Assembly (NCBI RefSeq): GCF_024198215.1
Contig: NZ_JAKCFA010000016.1
Coordinates: 186,001-250,000, forward strand
DNA length: 64,000 nucleotides
Direction: 5' to 3'
Origin: Myxococcus qinghaiensis
GTDB taxonomy: Bacteria; Myxococcota; Myxococcia; Myxococcales; Myxococcaceae
A program made the position numbers and the translations under genes. Positions 1 through 9,112 of this stretch are shown piece by piece (within the stretch, counting starts at the first letter, position 1; the number at the start of each line of letters is the position of its first letter). The notes under the pieces were generated by a model. That model saw nothing but the letters and a program-made list of their open reading frames with translations. It did not search any database and was not told the origin of the DNA.

Positions 1-2141
1 TGCGCGTGTTGCATCTGGCGGAGCGCGGCGGTCCGCGGGTCCACCGCGTCCACGTGCCGAGAACGGATGTGCTCCTGCTCGTGTGTCGCTGGTGACCGGA
101 GTCCGACGGATGCCGCCTCAGTCAGGGCCGCATCCACGGAGGCGGCCGAGGGCGCGAACACCTCTGCTCCTTCATTCCCCCACTGCGCCCGATGGACCAC
201 GGTTGAAGGATGGGCAGGGCCTGCATCTGCCAGTGCACCACGGAACGCCTGAACCTGTTTCGCCGGCAACTGCCCCGCCGCCTCCCAAGCCATGACGGTC
301 CGAAGGAGGAACTCACGGACCTCTCCCGGAATCACCGAGCCGAACAGTCGCTTCAACAACCGGCTGAACGCGCTCTGCGCCAGCGGAGCCGTCTCCCCCA
401 GCAGCAACAGCTCGTGAAACACCTCCTGTCGAGCCCCCTCCCTGCCGCGTGGAAGGACTCGCTCCGGCAACGTATTCAGCGCCCCCAGCAGCGCATTCAG
501 CGTGCCCGATTCACGGGGGCGCAGCAGGTCCATCGCTCGCTCAATCAGCTCCGGCTCGCTCTGTTCGACCAGCGCGGTCCTCAGCACCTCGACGTCGCGC
601 AGCGCGAGCAGGAAGTGTCGAGTGTCCTCCGGAAATGAAACCAGCAGCGCAGCCAGCAACTCCGCCACGGTGGGCCCCGTCTGCCCTCCGAATCGGAGCC
701 GACTCACCAGCGCCGACTTGAGCGCATGGGCCTCCCACCGGGACAGCTCCGCTTCAGGCGTACTCCGAGCCTCCGCGAACGCCCCCGCACGAGGCGCCGC
801 CAGCTCCTCCAGGTCCACCGGCCTCCCATCCAGGAGCGCCGAAATCAACCGAGCGAAGAACTGCGGCTTGTCCTCCGCCCGAGCCACGAACACCGGCAGC
901 GCCGAGCGCAGCGGACTCCCTTCATCGCCAGAAGGAGGCATCAGCCGCACGAGCAGCTTCGCCAGCGTCTCCTCCGGAATCCTCCGCACCGCGCGCACCA
1001 GTCGAGTCAGTGACCCTCCCGGCTGTTCCCACGCAAGCGCCCGTCGCTGAAGCGAGCGGGGCAGCTCCGGCAACGTCGCCACCAGGCGCTCCGCCGTCAG
1101 CTCCGGCATGCGCACGAGCGTGCCCCACGGCAACACCCCGTGCTGAAGGTAGTAGCGAAGCGCCTCCGTCAGCTCATACCGAGCCGACGCCGTCTCCGGC
1201 ACCGTCAGCTCCTCCGCGTCGTACTCCTCCACTTCCACGGCTTCCGGAACAGGCGGAGGAAGCTCCCGCACCAGCTCCCCGATGACGAAGGACAGCGAGG
1301 CCAGCACCGGGTGTCGTTTGCGCACCTGCTCCAAGCCGATGCCCAGCGTGGTGAGCAGCTCCGGGTACTCCAGGCCCTGACTCTCGGCGACGCCTTCCAG
1401 GAGCTGCTTCAGCGCGCTCTTGCGGTTGAACTGTGAACCCGCCTCCTTCACCAGATAGGTCAGCGTCAGCGACCAGAGCAGGCGCGACAGGCCGCGGTCG
1501 CTCAGTGGCACGACGGGCTTGACCCGATGGAGCGCCTGGAGGCTGACGATGTAGTCGATGAGGAGCGCCGCGTGCTTCGGCTCCAGCAGCGTGATGAGCC
1601 GCTCCAAGGAGCGCTGGTCCAACTGGAGCACCAGCCGGTCCAGCACGTCTCCCATCGAGGCATGCCTGCCCACCAGTCGAACCAGGGCCTGGGGGTCGCT
1701 CATCGCCACCTGTGCGAAGAGGGCTCCGAACGAGAACCCCGCGCCACCGGGGGCCCAGTACGGCAGCGTGCCGTGCAACAGGTAGTGCTCGAACAGCTCC
1801 AGCCGCACCTCCGCCTCGGTCCGGGGCTGCTCTCCCGAAGGCGGCGCCATACGCCGGGCCAGCACCGCCTGCTCCACGACCTCGCGCAGCCGGGCGGTGA
1901 GCCGCTCCTCCACTACCTGCTCGAAGTTGTCGAGCGGCACCGTCCCCAGGTCCACATCCAACCGGTCGATGCGCAGGTGCAGGCCCGGCACATCCACCGC
2001 GTCGAACACCTGCTCGATGATGGCCAGCAGTCGTCGCCGGTTGAAGTCGCTCAGCCGAGGTTGAAGCTCCATCGCCTGGGCCTCCGACTCCAACTCCACG
2101 TGGAGCGTCTGCTTCCGGATGTGGTGCCGCGAGCCCGTCAT
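1..2141 (-). CDS. eCIS tape-measure-type protein (Afp14/CIS_TMP-like), 3' end outside window
   Basis: The frame is open from an ATG at 2141 to the left edge, giving about 713 visible residues and no stop. The N-terminus has the hallmark of the contractile injection system tape measure family (CIS_TMP, Afp14/Pvc14-like): a strand/helix block ending in RIDRLDVDLG at about residues 57-66. The rest is helical, Leu/Glu/Arg-rich, with weakly repeating blocks of roughly 100-200 residues, as expected for this family. The family is thought to set sheath/tube length and occupy the tube lumen. The ATG overlaps the stop of the upstream baseplate gene (ATGA), so translation is probably coupled. An AAA+ ATPase (Afp15-like) would be expected next, beyond the window. 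Family assignment is strong; the exact role is inferred. Confidence 0.8.
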   Translation of the reverse strand, partial: MTGSRHHIRKQTLHVELESEAQAMELQPRLSDFNRRRLLAIIEQVFDAVDVPGLHLRIDRLDVDLGTVPLDNFEQVVEERLTARLREVVEQAVLARRMAPPSGEQPRTEAEVRLELFEHYLLHGTLPYWAPGGAGFSFGALFAQVAMSDPQALVRLVGRHASMGDVLDRLVLQLDQRSLERLITLLEPKHAALLIDYIVSLQALHRVKPVVPLSDRGLSRLLWSLTLTYLVKEAGSQFNRKSALKQLLEGVAESQGLEYPELLTTLGIGLEQVRKRHPVLASLSFVIGELVRELPPPVPEAVEVEEYDAEELTVPETASARYELTEALRYYLQHGVLPWGTLVRMPELTAERLVATLPELPRSLQRRALAWEQPGGSLTRLVRAVRRIPEETLAKLLVRLMPPSGDEGSPLRSALPVFVARAEDKPQFFARLISALLDGRPVDLEELAAPRAGAFAEARSTPEAELSRWEAHALKSALVSRLRFGGQTGPTVAELLAALLVSFPEDTRHFLLALRDVEVLRTALVEQSEPELIERAMDLLRPRESGTLNALLGALNTLPERVLPRGREGARQEVFHELLLLGETAPLAQSAFSRLLKRLFGSVIPGEVREFLLRTVMAWEAAGQLPAKQVQAFRGALADAGPAHPSTVVHRAQWGNEGAEVFAPSAASVDAALTEAASVGLRSPATHEQEHIRSRHVDAVDPRTAALRQMQHA

Positions 2142-4594
2142 GCGGGAGCCACCTCGGCCTCGCGCGTCGCCACCTCCAGGAAGTCCCGCAGTCGAGCCGA
2201 GGCCGTGGCCAGTCCCGACGAGTCCTCCTCGCGGAGCGCGTTCCTCCACGCCCAGTAGAGCCGCTCGAAGCGGGCCATGCGCGAAGGGCCGAGGAACAAG
2301 CAGTCCGCCACCACGAGCGCGGGCGCGTTGCTCCGGATGACCTCGCGAGCGAAGGTCTGGAACTCCGAGTCACTCCACTGCCGCGTCGCGGTGGAGATGA
2401 CGGCCGTCACCGTGAAGCTGTAGGGGAACGCGTCCTCGCCGTCGCGACGCGCGGACCGCAGCAGCACGTGCTCCACGATGTAGAGCTGCGAGCGCTGCCG
2501 GTTGAGCGTGCCCACCTGGTCGACCAGCGCATGCGCGCGGGCCACGGCGCTGCCGGTGTCCGGGAACTTCCCCGCCAGATGCCACCCCTTCTCGGAGGGC
2601 GCCTTGCACACCAGCGCCACGGAGGAATCGCCCGGCAAGGTCCCCACGCGGAAGTTCTCCAGCGAGCCCGCGGCCCCCAGGAAGGCACCGCTCACCGCCT
2701 GTGCTCTCAACGGCGCGGAGGACGGGCTCTCCGGAGCAGGCAGGGAACCGACACTCGAGAAGCGCTCCTCGATGGTGTCCACATGCCGAGCCAGCGCGCG
2801 TCCCTCCGGCGCGGGCTCACCCGAGTCCGAGAGGTCGAGTCCGTGCTCATCCAGCGTGTCGATGAGCGGCCGCGCATCCGCCTCGTGCATCCCGAGCTGG
2901 ATGCGGCTCTTGATGGCCATGCCCGCGACATTCCCGGGGCCCGGTCGCTCCAGGTAGTCGATGCCGCGCCCGCGTCCATGCGTGCTCTTGACCAGGTGAT
3001 GGAGCAGCGCGAGCTTCGCCTCCATCAACCGCTCGGACTGCACCGCCTTCGGGCTTCCCTCCCAGGCGACGTCCACCACCGCGTCATCCTCGAGCCCCTC
3101 CGCGCAGAGCGCGAGCAGGACATCGAGGAACCGGTTGCGGCGCTCGGTGACGGGGTCCTGGCTCGCGACCAGCTCCTTCAAGCCGCGCGCATAGCCCGAC
3201 GAGTCCTCACCAGGAGCCTCCCGCTTGAGCAGCGCCTCCACGTCGGGGACGGAGTCGGCGAGCGACTGCGAGAAGTACGTCTGACGCAGCTCCGAATCGC
3301 CGGAGAACAAGTCCCGGACGTGCGAGAGCTGCGCGAAGAAGTCCGCGAGGAGCTGCTCGAAGACGAGCAGGTAGCCCTTGAGCTGCCGCGCCTGTCCCTG
3401 TCGCGCGAGGGTCGCTCCTTCGGGCAGCCCCGCAGAGCCGATGCCGTAGACCATCGGATACTGCGTCTGGATGGAGGTGTAGCTTCGGAAGTCCTGGCGC
3501 TGCCCTTGGGGCATGGCGAGGTACTCCTCGTACTGCGACGCCAGGGGATAGGTGCGGCGCTGCTCGGCCCACAGGCGCTCCAGCTCCCGTCGCACGCGCG
3601 CGGGCTGGGGCTTCACCTCGACGCCATTGCGAAACAGGCGGATGGAGAACCCGCCCCGCTTCGAGTCCGTCGCCGTGTCCAGGACGAGCACCTGATTCAA
3701 CGCGACGGGGAGCGCGCCGTCCGGTCCCACCGCCACCGCACCGTCCGCGCGCAGGCTCACGTTGCGGACGCTGGTGACGCCCGGCGTCTGGACCATCACC
3801 CGCGTGAGGTCCTGGAGGGCGATGGAGGTCGCCTTGGGCTGAAGCTCCGCGTCGGCGATGAAGCCGTTGTTCATCAGCGGCCCCTCGAAGATTTCGTCCG
3901 TCGTGCGGCCCGCATCGAGCAGGGACTTCAGCGACTCGCGGCGAGGCTCCGGCGCGAGGAAGTTCCCGATGTCGAAGAACAGCCCGGCGAGGATGAGCTC
4001 GGGCGTGCGGCTCTCGTCGATGCTCGCGTCGGCGGAGACGACGGCCTCCACGTTCTCCAACACGGTGATGTCCCGCAGGTCCTCACACAGCCCGCGGTGC
4101 CGGTGATAGACGCGGCGGACGGCATCGATGATGGCGTCGGGGGCGCGCTCGTCGGTGGCGCAGTCGTGCCCGCCCGGGGCGTAGATGCCCAGGTCATAGA
4201 GCCCCTGCACCTCGCCGGACGTGACGGGCGTGAGCCAGACGTTTCCGACGGTGGGCACCCGGTCGATGAGGAGCTTGCGATAGTCGCGCTCCGTCACCGG
4301 GTTGCACGGGAGGATGTCGCGCGCGGGGAAGAGGCCCTGTCGTGCCGGGTCGATGAGGCCCGTCACCGGATCCAACAGCAGGTCCGCGAGCGGAAACGAG
4401 GCCCGGTAGGACAGCTCCGTGAGCGCGTAGCAGAGCTGCTCCAGCGTGGTGACGCCCGGGTCGGTCTCGTTGTAGTCCGTCCAGATGTCGCCTGCGAGCT
4501 GCTGGATGAGCGCGGTGCCTTCCTCCTTGAGGGCCACGTAGTTCAGGCCCAAGTTCTCGGGCGGCTCGGCGGTGACGGTGACGGGCTCTGCCAT
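2138..4594 (-). CDS. eCIS baseplate wedge protein (baseplate J / Afp12-like), 818 aa
   Basis: Residues 38-64 carry the signature of baseplate-J-type wedge proteins, WTDYNETDPGVTTLEQLCYA, near the N-terminus (gp6-like family: aromatic, DYNE, DPG, LE, Y, then SYR). This places it as the second wedge component beside the 1242-aa J protein, in the Afp11/Afp12 slot. The rest is not recognisable by eye. A GTG start at 4606 is possible, but the ATG at 4594 has GGAG six bases upstream and is preferred. It lies 26 bp after the upstream gene and overlaps the tape-measure gene by ATGA. Role by family: part of the wedge ring that couples the spike hub to the sheath. It could instead be counted as the Afp11 equivalent. 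Confidence 0.75.
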   Translation of the reverse strand: MAEPVTVTAEPPENLGLNYVALKEEGTALIQQLAGDIWTDYNETDPGVTTLEQLCYALTELSYRASFPLADLLLDPVTGLIDPARQGLFPARDILPCNPVTERDYRKLLIDRVPTVGNVWLTPVTSGEVQGLYDLGIYAPGGHDCATDERAPDAIIDAVRRVYHRHRGLCEDLRDITVLENVEAVVSADASIDESRTPELILAGLFFDIGNFLAPEPRRESLKSLLDAGRTTDEIFEGPLMNNGFIADAELQPKATSIALQDLTRVMVQTPGVTSVRNVSLRADGAVAVGPDGALPVALNQVLVLDTATDSKRGGFSIRLFRNGVEVKPQPARVRRELERLWAEQRRTYPLASQYEEYLAMPQGQRQDFRSYTSIQTQYPMVYGIGSAGLPEGATLARQGQARQLKGYLLVFEQLLADFFAQLSHVRDLFSGDSELRQTYFSQSLADSVPDVEALLKREAPGEDSSGYARGLKELVASQDPVTERRNRFLDVLLALCAEGLEDDAVVDVAWEGSPKAVQSERLMEAKLALLHHLVKSTHGRGRGIDYLERPGPGNVAGMAIKSRIQLGMHEADARPLIDTLDEHGLDLSDSGEPAPEGRALARHVDTIEERFSSVGSLPAPESPSSAPLRAQAVSGAFLGAAGSLENFRVGTLPGDSSVALVCKAPSEKGWHLAGKFPDTGSAVARAHALVDQVGTLNRQRSQLYIVEHVLLRSARRDGEDAFPYSFTVTAVISTATRQWSDSEFQTFAREVIRSNAPALVVADCLFLGPSRMARFERLYWAWRNALREEDSSGLATASARLRDFLEVATREAEVAPA

Positions 4595-4620
4595 GGAGGG
4601 CTCCACGAAGACGAAGGGGC

Positions 4621-7600
4621 TCAGTAGCCATCCGCCAGCGGCTCGGCGGCTGGCGCACCGGCGGCTTGCAGCTCATGCCGCGTGGCGGAGGTGAGGAAGT
4701 ACCAGTCGGACTCCAGCGCCTCGGGCGGAGGCGTGTGCCCCAGCTCCAGCGACAGCAGCGCCTGGACATAGGGCCGCGTCTGGATGAAGTCGGAGATGTC
4801 GGCCTCGGACGCGTACTGTCCCTGCCGCGTGGCGCGCGAGGCGTCTTGGTACCAGGGCGACAGGTGCTCCACGAGCTCGCGGTCCAGCCGGTCGATGCTC
4901 GCGCCGACATCCTCACCCACGCGGAAGTCCACCAGGGCCTTCACCGTGACACGCACGTAGATGGGATTGACGACGCGTATCCGGGCGAAGGGACTGGCGC
5001 GCTCCTGGAGATAGCCCTGGATGCGCTCCAGCGTGTCCGACGTGACTTGCGGCACCGTGGAGTCCGCCGACGTCGTCCCATCCCTTCCGGGTACGACGAC
5101 GACGAGCACCGCGCCAGGCACGCCGGACTGGAGTGGCGCGTGGCCCGGCAGGGCCTTCACCTTCCAGATGGACGGGAAGCGCTCCAGCACCAGGCGCTCG
5201 TAGTCCCACGCGAGCACGGCGCGCTCCTTGTGACGCAGCCGCTCAGAGGCGCGGGCCTCGAAGGTGCGAGGTGTCTCCGGCGGACGTCCGCCGAACGACG
5301 GCATCGGCTGGGAGATTCCGCCGATGTCGGGCAGCTCCTGCACGGACAGGGTGATGCTCCCGGCCGGCACCGGCGTCTCCACGTCCACGCCGGGCTCCTG
5401 CCGCGTGGCCAGCAACGCGTGCGGGATGATGTCGAGCGTCCGGGGAAACGCCTCCGCGTCGTCCGACACCGAGGCGCGCACCCACTGGAACTCCGACTCC
5501 TCGCCGCCGGAGGGCATCAGCGTGCTCTCTTCGGAGCTGAAGGCCGGAAGGCTCAGCGCGAGGATGCCCGTGCCCTGGAAGCCTCCCGTCGAATCGAAGA
5601 GGACCTGCGATGGCGCGAGCGCGCTCCACCCCGCCGCCGTGAGCAAATCCCATCTCACGACGGGCGGCGCCCCCTCGCCCATGAAGGTGCCGCTCAACTG
5701 GAACAGCAGCGTGAGCGTCTGCGCCGTGTCCAGCCCCGTGAAGGCGAGATACAGGTTGGCCGGCGCCTTGAATCGCGGCAGCAGCGACAAGGGGCGCCGC
5801 GCCTCGGGCGTCACCTGCTTGAAGCCCTCGAAGGGCAGCAGGTGGAAGAAGCGGGCGTCCTCCAGCGTGCAGTGCGCCGAGTAGTGGATGCCCAGCTTCT
5901 GGAGCTGGGGCAGCCATGGAGGATTGGGATACTTCAGGTCCTTGGGCTCCAGCGGGCTCAGCGGACTCTGGTCGAGCGGGTCCGGCAGCTCGGCCAGCAC
6001 CGCGTTCAGGACGTTGAGGGTGTAGAGCGAATCCCCGAAGGCATACGACGGCGCGGCCAGCCGCAGCTCCAGCGCGCTGGTGGCGGGGTCGTAGTAGTTG
6101 GGGGGCGTGCTGGGGCTGATGTCGAACTGCTCCAACACCGTGTCCTTGCATAGCTCGCCCCTCACGGAGGGCGTGGGATTGGCGCAGTCGTCCTTCGTGC
6201 GGAAGAGGTAGCCGCGCACGGTGTCCCAGTCCTCCGCGTCCTCCAGCGACGTCACCGGGGAGAGCGGTGACATGAGCGGCTGCAACATCCAGGAGCCCGG
6301 CTGGAGCACGCGCAGGTCCGCCAGGAAGCTCTGGTTGTCGAAGAGGTCGGCCATGGGCTTGCCGTCCGGTCCCACCACATAGTCACGGTAGTAACCGTGA
6401 AACCCGTCCTTGTTGGAGGGCAGGTTGAACCAGTCCAGCGAGAGGCGCAGGGTGTCGGGCCGCTTGACGAACAGCTCCGTGTGGCGGATTCGCACGTAGG
6501 AGCCGACGACGGGCTCCGAGCCGAACAGGGCCCAGGGGACGCTCGGGTCCACTTCCCCCTGCGTGTTCTCCACGCTCACGCCCGTCAGGTCGGACACCCG
6601 CACGTGCAGCTCCAGCGTGGAGAAGTCCACCGCGTCCAGCAGCGACACGGGGTGCACCTCGACGCCGCCCTGCAGCGTGACGGGCTCGGGCTTCAGGAAG
6701 GCCCGGAGCATGGGCAGGTCCGGCGTGGGGCCGGTGCCATTGGGCACCACGGCGGGCGCGGAGGGCGTCAGCTCGAACCAGAGGCCGAAGCCCCGCAGCC
6801 CCGGCTCGACGATTTCCGCCTGGGGCGGAGGCGAGAGGAGGGGCTCGTAGTGCTCCACCGTCAGCCAGCCCTCGGCGGTGGAGACCTGGAGCGTGAAGGA
6901 CTCGTGCAGCACCTGGCGAAGCACGCTCCGCGCATCCAACCCCGTCGCCGAGGCGAGCGCCGTCAACAGGGTGTTCAGCCGCTTCGCGGAGGCGGGAACG
7001 AGCGGAACGTCCAGCGTCACCACGCGAGTGCCCCCCGTCAGCAGCAGGTAGCGGGACGCGAGCGCGAAGCCGAGCGTCGCTGGCACCGTGACGGTGGTGG
7101 GCGTCACACCCTCTCGCACCGCGCCGAACGTCGCCCAGCCGGGAAGCCGCTCGTCGGAGGACGACTCCGCGTCGGTCTGCTCCGGCTCCAGCGGCATCTC
7201 CGAGGAGAGCACCTGCTGGACGACGGTGAGCGTGGCCTCCTCGTCCGCGAGCGGCGAGGCCAGCGGCAGCAGGGGGCCGCGCAGCACGCGCAGCGCCAGA
7301 CGCCGGGCCACCGTGGCCGGCGTGACGCCCACCGAGGTGTCCGAGGCGAAGAGGATGTCCTGCCCATCCGGCCGCTTGCCTGCGGGGAACAGGGTGGCCT
7401 GGGGGACGGTCGCCTCGCGCACCTCCTCGTCCTCGGCGAGGGTGAAGGTGAGGTACGTGCTGTCGGGGAGCGCGGCGCGGGGGTGCAGGCGCAGCACGTC
7501 GCGGTGATAGAAGCCGGCGTACCGGCCCGACACCGTGTTGACGGTGTCCTGCGCGGTGCGGAAGAGCTGCACGAAGGACTGGTAGAGCGCCAGGTGCGGC

Positions 7601-8349
7601 GGATGGTTTCCTGTCGCCAGCGCCGTGGGCAGCAGCGTCGCCGTGAGGCCCTGGAGTCGGGACAGCGCATCGAGGAACGGGTCGAGCAGTGGCTCCAGCT
7701 TCGCCGCCGCCGCGCGCGCCCGCGCTTCCTTGGAGGCGCCCTTGTAGCTGGCGCCGTCCGCGGGCAGGTCCTCCAGCCCCCAGAGGGGCAGCATGCCTTC
7801 CGTGTCCAGCCGCACCGCGCGCCCGAGCGCCTGGGGCAGCCCCGCGCCCTTCGCCGCGCTCACCAGCGCGCGCAGCGCCCCGGACAGCGGCCCCTCCACG
7901 GCGCTGACCAGGCCCTGGCCGAGCAACCGGGACAGCTCGCCCTGCGCGCCCAGGCCCGCGCCCCTCAACCAGAGGTCGAAGCGACGGGCCAGGCCGAGGA
8001 CGAGCTGGAAGGCGTCCGACAACGTGGCGTAGGAGCGCTCGAAGGTGCGGGCCGCGTCCACCTCGCGCACGGTGACGAGGAAGCGGTCCTCCACCGCGCT
8101 CGCGTCCAGCGCGTCGATGGAGGCGAGCACCATCACCGGGTCCGCGAGGAAGAACTCCGCCCAGTCTCCATCCGGCGTGTTCTTCAAGTCGTAGAAGTAG
8201 ATGAGCGCGCCGAAGCGGGGCGCGAAGTCGAGCAGCTCCGAGCGCGTGCGCCCGTCCACCGGCGCATGGCCCGCTTCCAGGGCGCGCAGCCAGCGTCCCA
8301 ACTGGCTGGGCGCGTCGTTGATGGCGACCTTCGTCTCGCGCGGGGCCAT
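4621..8349 (-). CDS. eCIS baseplate J-like wedge protein (Afp11/gp6-like), 1242 aa
   Basis: A very large baseplate protein. The last ~200 residues have the typical baseplate J C-terminal half: a region on GAVLVVVVPGRDG, then PIYVRVTVKALVDFRVGEDV and DISDFIQTRPYVQALLSLEL. These match the gp6/J wedge family found in contractile tails and eCIS. The N-terminal ~900 residues are a long elaboration without an evident family, rich in Leu, Pro and beta-type sequence, and may include host-contact or fibre-like parts, since no separate tail-fibre gene follows. The ATG at 8349 is separated from the gp25 gene by 3 bp. Function by family: periplasm-independent wedge of the injection machine baseplate. Confidence 0.8.
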   Translation of the reverse strand: MAPRETKVAINDAPSQLGRWLRALEAGHAPVDGRTRSELLDFAPRFGALIYFYDLKNTPDGDWAEFFLADPVMVLASIDALDASAVEDRFLVTVREVDAARTFERSYATLSDAFQLVLGLARRFDLWLRGAGLGAQGELSRLLGQGLVSAVEGPLSGALRALVSAAKGAGLPQALGRAVRLDTEGMLPLWGLEDLPADGASYKGASKEARARAAAAKLEPLLDPFLDALSRLQGLTATLLPTALATGNHPPHLALYQSFVQLFRTAQDTVNTVSGRYAGFYHRDVLRLHPRAALPDSTYLTFTLAEDEEVREATVPQATLFPAGKRPDGQDILFASDTSVGVTPATVARRLALRVLRGPLLPLASPLADEEATLTVVQQVLSSEMPLEPEQTDAESSSDERLPGWATFGAVREGVTPTTVTVPATLGFALASRYLLLTGGTRVVTLDVPLVPASAKRLNTLLTALASATGLDARSVLRQVLHESFTLQVSTAEGWLTVEHYEPLLSPPPQAEIVEPGLRGFGLWFELTPSAPAVVPNGTGPTPDLPMLRAFLKPEPVTLQGGVEVHPVSLLDAVDFSTLELHVRVSDLTGVSVENTQGEVDPSVPWALFGSEPVVGSYVRIRHTELFVKRPDTLRLSLDWFNLPSNKDGFHGYYRDYVVGPDGKPMADLFDNQSFLADLRVLQPGSWMLQPLMSPLSPVTSLEDAEDWDTVRGYLFRTKDDCANPTPSVRGELCKDTVLEQFDISPSTPPNYYDPATSALELRLAAPSYAFGDSLYTLNVLNAVLAELPDPLDQSPLSPLEPKDLKYPNPPWLPQLQKLGIHYSAHCTLEDARFFHLLPFEGFKQVTPEARRPLSLLPRFKAPANLYLAFTGLDTAQTLTLLFQLSGTFMGEGAPPVVRWDLLTAAGWSALAPSQVLFDSTGGFQGTGILALSLPAFSSEESTLMPSGGEESEFQWVRASVSDDAEAFPRTLDIIPHALLATRQEPGVDVETPVPAGSITLSVQELPDIGGISQPMPSFGGRPPETPRTFEARASERLRHKERAVLAWDYERLVLERFPSIWKVKALPGHAPLQSGVPGAVLVVVVPGRDGTTSADSTVPQVTSDTLERIQGYLQERASPFARIRVVNPIYVRVTVKALVDFRVGEDVGASIDRLDRELVEHLSPWYQDASRATRQGQYASEADISDFIQTRPYVQALLSLELGHTPPPEALESDWYFLTSATRHELQAAGAPAAEPLADGY

Positions 8350-8352
8350 GGG

Positions 8353-8778
8353 CTAGGGCCCCTGCACCGGGATGCTGCCCTCCTGGAGATAGAAGGGGTA
8401 GACGAGGTTGCTGCGCGTGTTCGTCTGCGTGACGATGTACGAGACGGTGATGGACAGCATCCCGTCCACCGACGCATCCCGCTGCACCGTCACCGCGTCC
8501 ACGGCGATGCGCGGCTCCCAGTAGAGGATGGCCTGCTGGACGTAGTCCTGGATCTGCCGCGTCAGCGTGGTGTTGATGCTGCGGAAGACCATCTGCCGCA
8601 GCTCGCAGCCGTAGCTGGGAAGCATCACCCGCTCCCCCAGCGAGGTGGACAAGAGCACCCAGAGGCTCTCGCGGATGTCCTGGTCATTGCTGACCATGAG
8701 CACGCCGCCGGTGCACCGGGAGAAGGTGGGTGGAAAGCTCCACCCGGTACCGAGGAAGGAGGAGGGCTGTTTCTCCAT
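8353..8778 (-). CDS. gp25-like baseplate wedge protein (Afp9-like), 141 aa
   Basis: A small gp25/GPW family protein. The pattern DIRESLWVLLSTSLGERVML around residues 33-52 is the conserved family core (helix with one Arg, then L-T/S-GER-x-x-x-P), followed by YGC. The C-terminal half has the beta strands that end in a short tail. gp25 nucleates sheath polymerisation at the baseplate, and this length matches the family. It sits immediately between the PAAR tip and the J protein, the normal eCIS order. Confident assignment. Confidence 0.9.
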   Translation of the reverse strand: MEKQPSSFLGTGWSFPPTFSRCTGGVLMVSNDQDIRESLWVLLSTSLGERVMLPSYGCELRQMVFRSINTTLTRQIQDYVQQAILYWEPRIAVDAVTVQRDASVDGMLSITVSYIVTQTNTRSNLVYPFYLQEGSIPVQGP

Positions 8779-8784
8779 GGTGGC

Positions 8785-9087
8785 TCACCCTCCAATCATC
8801 ACCGTGGGAAACCCCACGAGGATGGTGCCGCCGTGGGCCGTCTTGTCCCCGAGCCGCGCTGCGGGAAGTCCCATCACCTTCACCGTCGTGGAGCCCTTCA
8901 TCACGGCGTCCGGTGGCCCCACGCAGATGGCCACATCACCCACCTTCGCGGCGGGCAGCCCGCCAATGAGCACCGTGGGAGCGCCGGGGCCGGCGATGGG
9001 GCCTCCGACGTGAGGCACCTGCACGGGGCCGACGGGGGTTGTCATCGGGCACTGATGGAAGTCCGTGACGCGGGCGGCGGGAGGCAT
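8785..9087 (-). CDS. PAAR-like spike tip protein (Afp10-like), 100 aa
   Basis: Starts MPPAARVTDFHQCPM and continues with repeated short Gly/Val turns (IGGLPAAKVGDVAICVGPPD, then LPAARLGDKTAHGG), the pattern of PAAR/DUF4150 tip proteins that fold into a metal-bound cone capping the spike. His and Cys in DFHQC and H in TAHGG are candidate metal ligands. ATG 9087 is chosen over an in-frame GTG at 9096 because AAGG lies eight bases before the ATG. It lies between the spike hub and gp25 genes. Function by family: sharpens the tip and may carry effectors. Confidence 0.88.
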   Translation of the reverse strand: MPPAARVTDFHQCPMTTPVGPVQVPHVGGPIAGPGAPTVLIGGLPAAKVGDVAICVGPPDAVMKGSTTVKVMGLPAARLGDKTAHGGTILVGFPTVMIGG

Positions 9088-9112
9088 GGGGCGCACCTTT
9101 CGGGGACAGCGC

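Noticed and set aside
1174..2373. A 399-codon minus-strand frame at the start of the window
   Set aside because: It overlaps the tape-measure frame, which carries the RIDRLDVDLG family motif; the 399-codon frame is Arg/Gly/Ala noise.
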